From Bacillota bacterium (GTDB lineage Bacteria > Bacillota_I > Bacilli_A > Acholeplasmatales > Acholeplasmataceae): 7,736 nt of DNA. The stretch's first letter is position 1; each line of letters opens with the position of its first letter. Position numbers and translations under genes: made by a program. The stretch lies in the NCBI GenBank assembly GCA_023458995.1, contig JAEWVV010000122.1:1-7736 (forward strand), written 5' to 3'. Below are positions 1 to 5,841 of this stretch, piece after piece. The notes beneath the pieces were generated by a model. That model was not told the origin of the DNA and did no database searches. It worked only from the letters and a program-made list of their open reading frames with translations.

Positions 1-156
1 TCGTTTCGTTCACTCATTAAGGGTGAGTTAATCGAGATATTAGTCAAAGACGCATTTGAAGAAGTCACATATCAACCATCTGGATTTATCGATGAAAAAA
101 AATTACTGATACGAAAATGGTTAAGAAACCTGATCGATTTTATGGTGAAGACTTAA
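1..156 (+). CDS. DUF3137 family protein, N-terminal-side fragment (5' partial, frame broken)
   Basis: This reading frame is open from the left edge and stops at TAA 154-156. It encodes about 51 residues, starting SFRSLIKGELIEILVKDA and passing through TYQPSGFIDEKK. The pattern (a helical segment, then Y-x-P, then I-D-E-K-K) resembles the part of DUF3137 (PF11335) proteins just before their conserved 'PDR-x-x-GEDLIEG' segment. That segment is encoded immediately downstream in the -1 frame. After about base 102 the frame gives KLLIRKWLRNLIDFMVKT, which does not look like the family. I therefore read this stretch and the following 117-707 frame as one gene interrupted by a one-base shift, most simply at the A8 tract 95-102. 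The start codon and any N-terminal membrane segments lie outside the window. Confidence 0.6.
   Translation, partial: SFRSLIKGELIEILVKDAFEEVTYQPSGFIDEKKLLIRKWLRNLIDFMVKT
95..102 (+). other. A8 tract, candidate slippage / frameshift site
   Basis: In the upstream frame the codons read GAT GAA AAA AAA TTA, giving the in-phase heptamer A-AAA-AAA at 96-102. A -1 slip here gives GAA AAA AAA ATT ACT GAT ACG AAA ATG and runs into the downstream DUF3137 frame, which is otherwise closed by TGA at 93-95. A run of eight A also permits transcriptional slippage, and it is a common place for a sequencing or assembly indel. One extra A (A9) would restore a single continuous frame. I see no obvious downstream stem-loop that would stimulate ribosomal slippage. 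Confidence 0.5.
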
Positions 157-707
157 TCGAAGGAAGTTACCATAACATTTCGTTTAGCGTATCTGATGTC
201 AACTTAAAAGAACGTGTGACAAGAAGCAGTTCAAATTGGGGAACACGTGTGACTTATGAGTCCTACTTTAAAGGGCGATGGTACATATTTAGACTTCATC
301 GAGAATTTAGCGAAGTCTTAAAAATTGTTGAAGGACGCGGCTATCAAGTACATACGGATGGTCTCATAAAAATAGAAACAGAGTCAATCAAATTCAACGA
401 AAAGATTTCCGTGTGGGCTTCATCAGATGCATTTGCATTTTACGTCATTACACCTGTGATGATTGAAAAACTGTTACAATTGGAAGAATTACACCGAGGT
501 TCAACCCTTTTCTACATCAAGGGTATGGAACTTCATGTAGGAATCAATGATCATAAGGATTATATGGAAATGTCTTTAAAGAAGCCACTCGATGAAGAGG
601 CAGTTCAAAAATTCATGTTTGATATAGAAATGATCCAAGCTTTGATTTTGGAACTTAAATTAGACAGTTCCAAATTTATGGATAACACCTTAGGAGGTCA
701 AGTATAA
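117..707 (+). CDS. DUF3137 family protein, C-terminal part
   Basis: The 196-codon frame carries the conserved body of DUF3137. It has PDRFYGEDLIEG near the start, a beta-rich middle with 'YFKGRWYIFRLHREF', then 'ISVWASSDAFAFYVITPVMIEKL' and 'FYIKGMELHVGI', and a helical C-terminus. The molecular function of the family is unknown, and members commonly occur beside LemA genes. The ATG at 117 has no Shine-Dalgarno sequence (the bases before it are ATACGAAA), and its first residues fall inside the family's conserved region. It is therefore probably not the true start; the coding sequence likely continues from the frame that begins upstream of position 1. With one -1 shift at 95-102, about 235 residues of a single protein would be visible. 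The stop TAA (705-707) overlaps the lemA ATG by one base, so the two are in one operon. It is either a frameshifted gene, a recoded gene or a sequence error. Confidence 0.78.
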   Translation: MVKKPDRFYGEDLIEGSYHNISFSVSDVNLKERVTRSSSNWGTRVTYESYFKGRWYIFRLHREFSEVLKIVEGRGYQVHTDGLIKIETESIKFNEKISVWASSDAFAFYVITPVMIEKLLQLEELHRGSTLFYIKGMELHVGINDHKDYMEMSLKKPLDEEAVQKFMFDIEMIQALILELKLDSSKFMDNTLGGQV

Positions 708-1264
708 TGCCAGAATTAATTATTGGAATCAGTTTAGGTTTAATCGTTTTACTGATTGTTGGTTGGGCTATCTCAACATTAAATAGTTTTAGACGCATGG
801 TTGTTAAAATTGATGAGTCTGAATCAGGAATTGATGTTGCTTTAACCAAACGTTTTGACCTTTTAACAAAAATGTTTGATGCAACAAAAAGCTATATGAA
901 ACATGAAAAAGAAACACTTCTAAAAGTCATTGAAATGAGACAGCCAGCGCATCTATCTCCCATGGAAGATAAACAAGAATTTTCAAATGAAATAACAAAA
1001 GGTTTACAAGAAATCAATGTCGTTTTAGAACAGTATCCTGACTTAAAAGCTTCACAAAATGTTTTAAAACTTCAAGAAGCTTCATTAGAAGTAGAAGAAA
1101 ACTTGCAAGCAGCACGTAGAATCTATAATTCTAACGTCTCATACTACAATCAAAAAGTGGTCGTTTTTCCCAGTAATGTCATTGCAAACTGGAAGAAATT
1201 TGAGAAAAAAGCGTTCTTTGAAGCAGAGGCAATCAAACGTTCTGATGTTAAACTTGATTTATAA
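707..1264 (+). CDS. LemA family membrane protein
   Basis: The product is 185 residues, the usual LemA length. Residues about 5-24 form one N-terminal transmembrane helix. The family signature follows at about 33-53 (VKIDESESGIDVALTKRFDL). A long helical bundle leads to the C-terminal LemA block at about 135-171: an AARRIYN-type motif, YYNQKVVVFPSN, then FFEAEA. LemA proteins are single-pass, helical-bundle proteins; their biochemical role is unresolved. The start is set by AGGAGG at 692-697, nine bases before ATG 707, and by the TAATG overlap with the DUF3137 stop, which indicates translational coupling. A rho-independent terminator follows 15 bases after the stop, so this gene closes the first operon. 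Family assignment is firm; function is not. Confidence 0.92.
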   Translation: MPELIIGISLGLIVLLIVGWAISTLNSFRRMVVKIDESESGIDVALTKRFDLLTKMFDATKSYMKHEKETLLKVIEMRQPAHLSPMEDKQEFSNEITKGLQEINVVLEQYPDLKASQNVLKLQEASLEVEENLQAARRIYNSNVSYYNQKVVVFPSNVIANWKKFEKKAFFEAEAIKRSDVKLDL

Positions 1265-1279
1265 AGATTAAAGCATTTC

Positions 1280-1307
1280 AAAGGGTCTTGAAACGATCCT
1301 TTTTTTT
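1280..1307 (+). terminator. Rho-independent terminator after lemA
   Basis: AAAGGGTC (1280-1287) pairs with GATCCTTT (1295-1302) in an 8-bp stem with one G-U pair and a 7-base loop, followed by T residues through 1307. It lies just downstream of the lemA stop and upstream of the secA promoter, where a boundary between two operons is expected. The stem is only moderately GC-rich, so some readthrough into secA is possible. Confidence 0.8.
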
Positions 1308-1317
1308 GCAAAAAAAA
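1300..1317. repeat. Perfect T8-GC-A8 palindrome
   Basis: Eight T, then GC, then eight A make an 18-bp self-complementary sequence that overlaps the 3' arm and U-tract of the lemA terminator. Such phased T/A tracts can bend DNA, and this one lies about 35 bp upstream of the putative secA -35 box. It may also be a by-product of an AT-rich intergenic region. It is too short to be a mobile-element end, and no second copy is seen in the window. Confidence 0.5.
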
Positions 1318-1351
1318 GATTGTGGTAATTTCCCATAAACAGTGAAATCGC

Positions 1352-1383
1352 TTGTAAAAAAGGGCTTATTATAGTAATATAAT
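1352..1383 (+). promoter_or_regulatory. Putative sigma-70 type promoter for the secA operon
   Basis: TTGTAA at 1352-1357 resembles a -35 box. It is followed by a 17-base spacer and TAATAT at 1375-1380. A perfect TATAAT also overlaps this at 1378-1383, but it would sit 20 bases from TTGTAA, so which hexamer is the real -10 box is uncertain. The site lies between the lemA terminator and the secA ribosome binding site, giving a short leader of roughly 20 bases. No riboswitch or SecM-like leader peptide is visible. Confidence 0.6.
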
Positions 1384-1392
1384 AAAGACGAA

Positions 1393-1397
1393 AAGGA
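1393..1397 (+). promoter_or_regulatory. Ribosome binding site of secA
   Basis: AAGGA lies nine bases before ATG 1407, within AAAGGATGTG, which matches most of the anti-Shine-Dalgarno complement. It supports ATG 1407 as the start. Confidence 0.7.
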
Positions 1398-1406
1398 TGT
1401 GTTTTT

Positions 1407-3875
1407 ATGCTAAAAAAATGGTTTGACCCAGGTAAGAAGGAACTAAAGGAAGCACATAAAATAGCTGACAAAGTGTTTTCATATGAAGCAGAAATGGCTT
1501 TGCTTTCGGATAGTGAACTTCAAGCAAAGACACCTTGGTTTAAAGAAAGATATCAAAACGGTGAAACACTCGACCAGTTAATGCCAGAAGCATTTGCTGT
1601 TGTAAGAGAAGCATCTAGACGTGTAACAAAGCTTTTCCCATATTATGTTCAAGTCCTCGGAGCTGTTGCTATATTTCATGGTAATATTGCTGAAATGAAG
1701 ACTGGTGAAGGTAAAACATTGACAGCTGTTATGCCAGCGTATCTTGCTGCACTTAATGGTGAAGGTGTTCATATCGTTACCGTCAACGAATACTTGGCGA
1801 AACGTGAAGCACAGGGAGATATTGGTAATCTCTTCCGTTTTTTAGGTTTAACCGTTGGTTTAAACTTAAGAGATATTACACGTGAACAAAAACGTGAAGC
1901 ATATGATTGTGACATCCTTTATTCAACGAACTCCGAATTAGGATTTGACTATTTGAGAGACCATATGGTTCTTTATGCGAAAGAAATGGTTCAACAAAGA
2001 GGTCTAACTTATGCAATCATCGATGAGGTTGACTCGATTTTAATTGATGAAGCGAGAACACCTTTAATCATTTCTGGTGGCGAAAAGAATAACCATAACC
2101 TATATCAAGCAGCAGACCGTTTTGCTAAATCACTTCGAGATGAAGATTTTGAAATCGATATTGAATCAAAGACGATTGCATTAACCCCATCTGGAATTAA
2201 ACGTGCAGAACAAATTTTCCAATTAGATAACCTTTATGACTTAAAACATGTCACACTTGTTCATCATATTAACAACGCACTTCGTGCTGTACACATTATG
2301 GCACGTGACGTTGAATACGTTGTCCAAGACGGTGAAGTTTTAATCGTTGACCAGTTTACAGGTCGTATTTTACGTGGACGTCAATTTTCTGAGGGGCTTC
2401 ATCAAGCATTAGAAGCTAAAGAAGGCGTACAAATTAAAAAAGAAACAGTCACAGTGGCAACCATCACTTATCAGAACTTCTTTAGAATGTATAAGAAACT
2501 TTCTGGTATGACCGGTACTGCAAAGACTGAAGAAGAAGAATTCAGAGATATTTATAACATGGATGTCGTTGAAGTTCCAACGAATGCCCCAGTGATTAGA
2601 CGTGATGAACCTGATTTTATCTATGCAAGTTCAGAGGCTAAATTTGAAGCATTATGCAATGAAGTTGAAGAGCGTCATGCAAAAGGTCAACCACTCTTAA
2701 TTGGTACAATCGCTGTTGAAACATCTGAATTACTTTCAAGAATGCTTAAATTAAGACGTATTAATCATGAAGTTTTAAACGCGAAGAACCACGAAAGAGA
2801 AGCTGAAATTGTTGCAAAAGCAGGTCTTAAAGGATCTGTCACGATTGCAACTAACATGGCTGGTCGTGGTACCGATATTAAACTTGGTGAAGGCGTTGTT
2901 GAACTTGGTGGATTAGCCGTTATCGGTAGTGAACGCCATGAATCAAGACGTATTGATAATCAGTTAAGAGGTCGTAGTGGTCGTCAAGGTGACCCCGGAT
3001 ACTCAAGATTCTATATTTCAGCAGATGATGAACTCATGCAACGTTTCGGTGGCGAAACATTTAAGAGAAGATTAGAAATGCTTGAAAAATATAATACAAC
3101 GGGTGAACCTTTAGCATCCAAACTTTTCTCACGCTTTGTTGCATCTGCTCAAAGACGTATTGAAGGGAATAACTACGATACACGTAAAAACGTTTTAAAA
3201 TATGATGATGTTCTACGTAAGCAAAGAGAAATTATTTATAAGGAACGTCGGGATGTCTTAACGCTCGATACCATTGAAAATCAAGTACGTGACACAGTTA
3301 AAAAAAGTTTATCAAAGACATTAAAACAATTCATTCATCCCGTTGGCAAAAACCAGTTCAAGATTGATGATGATAATATCATCGTAACCTTTAACGGAAA
3401 TATCTTTATGCCAAATACACTCATCAAAGAAGAAATTTCACAAATGGATGAAGTTGAACTTGAAAACTATATTTTATCAATTGCTGATAAAGAACTCGAT
3501 CGTAAAAAAGAAATGGTTCCACAAGAAATCTTTAACGAGTTCTTAAAAGTAGTTATGCTTCGAGTGATCGATACATACTGGATGCGTCATATCGATGCGA
3601 TGAGTGAACTAAGACAAGCAGTAAGCTTACAAGCTTATGGACAACAAAATCCACTTGTGATTTATCAACAACAAGGTTTAGAAATGTTTACTGAAATGGT
3701 CAATAACATTTCAAGAGATGTCACTCGTTATGCAATCCGCGCTCAAATCCAATACAATGTTGAAAGAGAAGCCGTTGTTAAAAATACACAAACCAATGAA
3801 GGACGATCAGATGCTCGTCCAAAGAAACCAAAAATTAAACATAATCGTCAACAAAGAAACTTGCCCTGGCGATAA
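1407..3875 (+). CDS. secA: Protein translocase subunit SecA
   Basis: This 822-residue ATPase drives preproteins through the SecYEG channel, cycling between cytosol and membrane. Visible motifs, in order: Walker A MKTGEGKT (97-104), the helicase Walker B DEVD (206-209), the NBD1 block VDQFTGR followed by GLHQALEAKEG (about 315-340), MTGTAKTEEEEFR (368-380), the NBD2 block ATNMAGRGTDIKLGEG (481-496), the arginine-finger region QLRGRSGRQGDPG (519-531), EGNNYDTRK plus YDDVLRKQRE before the helical scaffold, and WMRHIDAMSELRQ near the C-terminus. Identity to Bacillus-type SecA is high throughout. Unlike Bacillus SecA, it lacks the C-terminal zinc-binding SEC-C motif: the protein ends in a lysine- and arginine-rich tail and stops at RNLPWR, where the family normally reads RN-x-P-C-x-C. 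It has its own promoter and RBS, and prfB follows after 12 bases, so it is first in an operon. Confidence 0.98.
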   Translation: MLKKWFDPGKKELKEAHKIADKVFSYEAEMALLSDSELQAKTPWFKERYQNGETLDQLMPEAFAVVREASRRVTKLFPYYVQVLGAVAIFHGNIAEMKTGEGKTLTAVMPAYLAALNGEGVHIVTVNEYLAKREAQGDIGNLFRFLGLTVGLNLRDITREQKREAYDCDILYSTNSELGFDYLRDHMVLYAKEMVQQRGLTYAIIDEVDSILIDEARTPLIISGGEKNNHNLYQAADRFAKSLRDEDFEIDIESKTIALTPSGIKRAEQIFQLDNLYDLKHVTLVHHINNALRAVHIMARDVEYVVQDGEVLIVDQFTGRILRGRQFSEGLHQALEAKEGVQIKKETVTVATITYQNFFRMYKKLSGMTGTAKTEEEEFRDIYNMDVVEVPTNAPVIRRDEPDFIYASSEAKFEALCNEVEERHAKGQPLLIGTIAVETSELLSRMLKLRRINHEVLNAKNHEREAEIVAKAGLKGSVTIATNMAGRGTDIKLGEGVVELGGLAVIGSERHESRRIDNQLRGRSGRQGDPGYSRFYISADDELMQRFGGETFKRRLEMLEKYNTTGEPLASKLFSRFVASAQRRIEGNNYDTRKNVLKYDDVLRKQREIIYKERRDVLTLDTIENQVRDTVKKSLSKTLKQFIHPVGKNQFKIDDDNIIVTFNGNIFMPNTLIKEEISQMDEVELENYILSIADKELDRKKEMVPQEIFNEFLKVVMLRVIDTYWMRHIDAMSELRQAVSLQAYGQQNPLVIYQQQGLEMFTEMVNNISRDVTRYAIRAQIQYNVEREAVVKNTQTNEGRSDARPKKPKIKHNRQQRNLPWR

Positions 3876-3880
3876 GGAGG
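3874..3880 (+). promoter_or_regulatory. Strong Shine-Dalgarno that fixes the prfB GTG start
   Basis: AAGGAGG is a full anti-16S complement placed seven bases before GTG 3888, and it overlaps the last two bases of the secA stop codon. No ATG in the prfB frame is better placed, so a GTG start with a strong site is the best reading. Confidence 0.85.
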
Positions 3881-3887
3881 TGTTTTT

Positions 3888-4988
3888 GTGGAGACCTATG
3901 AAGTTAATAAGATAATCGAACAATTCAAAGAAACCATCAATGACTTAAAAAGAGCGATAGGGCCACAAAAACTTGAAGAGACCTATCAAAAACTAAACAA
4001 TCAAATGCAAGATCCTGGATTTTGGTCTGATACAAAAGAAGCTAAACGTATTACAAAACAAGCAACTGAAATCAGAGAAAAACTAGATCATTTAGCAAAA
4101 TTATCTAAAAAATATGATCAACTCGTTGAGTGGTATCAAATTAGTGAAGAAGGTACTGAAGAGTGGACCATATTAGAAACGGATCTTAAAGATTTAGAAG
4201 ATGAACTTAAAACATTTGAAGTTGAAACCATTCTCAATGGACCCTATGACCATGCGAATGCAATTTTGGAGTTACATCCAGGTGCTGGTGGTACTGAATC
4301 CCAAGATTGGGCAGATATGCTTTATAGGATGTATGTTCGTTATGCTCAAAAGAAACGCTTTAAAGTAGAAATCTTAGACTACCAAGCAGGCGATGAAGCA
4401 GGGATCAAATCTGCTGTTTTACTCATCAAAGGTGCATTTGCTTATGGTTACTTAAAAGCAGAACGTGGTGTTCATCGTTTAGTACGTATTTCTCCATTTG
4501 ATTCTAATGCAAGAAGACATACATCGTTTGTTTCACTTGATGTTATGCCAGAAATTGATGATGAAATCGATGTTGATATCAAAGATGAAGATTTAAAGAT
4601 TGACGTATACCGTTCTGGTGGTGCAGGTGGACAAAGTGTGAATACAACAGACTCAGCTGTAAGAATTACACACTTACCTTCAGGGATTGTTGTCACATGT
4701 CAAAATGAACGTTCACAGCTTAAAAATAAAGAACAAGCCATGTCTGTTTTAAAGGCTAAACTTGCTCAAGAACAATTAAGAAAACAAGAAGAAACACTAA
4801 AAAATATTAAAGGCGAACAAAAAGATATCGCTTGGGGTGCACAAATCAGAAGTTATGTCTTCCATCCATATCAAATGGTCAAAGACCATAGAACCGGATA
4901 TGAAGTTGGACAGGTTGATTTAGTCATGGATGGAGAACTCGACGGTTTTATCAATGCTTATTTAAAAGCAGGTGACCAAAATGAATAA
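3888..4988 (+). CDS. prfB: Peptide chain release factor 2 (RF2)
   Basis: This 366-residue class-I release factor recognises UGA and UAA stop codons and triggers hydrolysis of peptidyl-tRNA in the ribosome. The anticodon-like tripeptide SPF at 202-204 marks RF2 rather than RF1, and the catalytic GGQ lies at 247-249, in nearly the same positions as in the E. coli protein. The residue after GGQ is Ser (GGQSVN), where many RF2 proteins have His. The position equivalent to E. coli 246 is Ser, one of the more active natural variants. The N-terminal helical domain (1-110) is continuous: the codons where most prfB genes carry CUU-UGA read AGA GCG ATA GGG CCA, so the usual +1 programmed frameshift is absent. 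Translation starts at GTG with a strong Shine-Dalgarno site, 12 bases after secA. Its last 8 bases overlap the next gene. Its presence means UGA is a stop in this organism. Confidence 0.97.
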   Translation: METYEVNKIIEQFKETINDLKRAIGPQKLEETYQKLNNQMQDPGFWSDTKEAKRITKQATEIREKLDHLAKLSKKYDQLVEWYQISEEGTEEWTILETDLKDLEDELKTFEVETILNGPYDHANAILELHPGAGGTESQDWADMLYRMYVRYAQKKRFKVEILDYQAGDEAGIKSAVLLIKGAFAYGYLKAERGVHRLVRISPFDSNARRHTSFVSLDVMPEIDDEIDVDIKDEDLKIDVYRSGGAGGQSVNTTDSAVRITHLPSGIVVTCQNERSQLKNKEQAMSVLKAKLAQEQLRKQEETLKNIKGEQKDIAWGAQIRSYVFHPYQMVKDHRTGYEVGQVDLVMDGELDGFINAYLKAGDQNE

Positions 4989-5841
4989 AGCAAAACTACG
5001 TGAAATTTTGGAAATAACAGCAGGCGTGATCATTATGTCTGCTGGTTTCTATTTCTTTCTCTTACCACTTAATTTAGTCATTGGTGGCGTGATGGGTGTC
5101 TCTGTCTTAATTCAAGATGTTATGCCTGTATCACTTTTTATGTATATAGCAAACTTTGCCTTATTAATGATTGGATTCCTTGTCTTAGGAAAAGTGTTTT
5201 TTGTAAAAACAGCCTATGCAACACTTCTTTCACCAACCATTATTTGGATCCTAGAGAAGACAGTTCCATCGGATTACTTTATAAAGTTTATGACTGAAAG
5301 TCCACTTTTAATTGGTGCAGCTTTCGGTGGTATTTTCTTAGGTGTTGGTCTTGGTGTGGTTATTAGAAATGATGCAACCACAGGTGGTATTGATGTTGTT
5401 CAAAACATCATGCATAAATACCTTCACATGCCATTTTCAACTGCGATGTATATCACAGATGGAGCAATTATTTTAATAGCGATGATTATTAATTTCCAAC
5501 TTGGTTTATACGCAGTTGGTTCAATGATTATCAGTGGTTTACTCATTGACCGCTTGTCGATTGAAGGTAAAGCGGGTTATACTGTATTTATCGTTACGAA
5601 TCAAAGTGAACTCATACAAAAAGCAGTCTTCGATAAACTTGAACGTGGTATCACACGAATGAAGGTCATTGGTGGCTATACGAATGAAGAAAAAGATATG
5701 ATTATGTGTACCGTTGATCGTCAACAACTTTATATCTTTAAAAATATTATTAAGAGTACGGATCCCAAAGCATTTACGTTTGTTACAAAGACAAAAGAAG
5801 CTTTAGGAGAAGGTTTTAGTAGGGAGAGTGCACAATGGTAA
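4981..5841 (+). CDS. YitT family membrane protein (DUF161/DUF2179, YvjA-like)
   Basis: The product, 286 residues from ATG 4981, has about six hydrophobic segments in the first 190 residues (roughly 11-30, 32-47, 53-72, 78-92, 108-128 and 155-190, the last possibly two). Family hallmarks are GGVMGVSVLI (35-44), RNDATTGGIDVVQNIM (129-144) and the LYAVGSMIISGLLIDR stretch (176-191). A soluble C-terminal DUF2179 domain (about 198-280) carries RGITRMKVIGGYT and DPKAF. YitT proteins are integral membrane proteins of unknown substrate or activity. An alternative GTG start at 4972 would add three residues; I prefer ATG 4981 because AGGTG (4970-4974) is correctly spaced before it. The ATG overlaps the prfB stop by 8 bases and the 3' end overlaps the protease gene by 7 bases, indicating coupled translation. 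A YvjA-type gene beside prfB is also found in Bacillus (from memory). Confidence 0.93.
   Translation: MNKAKLREILEITAGVIIMSAGFYFFLLPLNLVIGGVMGVSVLIQDVMPVSLFMYIANFALLMIGFLVLGKVFFVKTAYATLLSPTIIWILEKTVPSDYFIKFMTESPLLIGAAFGGIFLGVGLGVVIRNDATTGGIDVVQNIMHKYLHMPFSTAMYITDGAIILIAMIINFQLGLYAVGSMIISGLLIDRLSIEGKAGYTVFIVTNQSELIQKAVFDKLERGITRMKVIGGYTNEEKDMIMCTVDRQQLYIFKNIIKSTDPKAFTFVTKTKEALGEGFSRESAQW

Noticed and set aside
1341..1373. Tiny GTG-initiated frame upstream of secA, considered as a SecM-like arrest peptide
   Set aside because: It has about ten codons, lies across the putative promoter rather than the mRNA leader, and has no arrest motif or secA-sequestering hairpin.
1268..1471. Reverse-strand 67-codon frame across the lemA-secA intergenic region
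   Set aside because: It spans the terminator, promoter and start of secA, has no ribosome binding site or recognisable domain, and its composition is what antisense of AT-rich DNA gives.
3718..3915. Forward 65-codon frame overlapping the end of secA and the start of prfB, containing CPGDK
   Set aside because: It lies out of frame inside well-supported secA and prfB coding sequence. I checked whether it preserves a displaced SEC-C zinc motif (C-x-C-GSG), and it does not.
4472..4696. Reverse-strand 74-codon frame inside prfB
   Set aside because: It is antisense to the highly conserved GGQ region of RF2, so it is a shadow.
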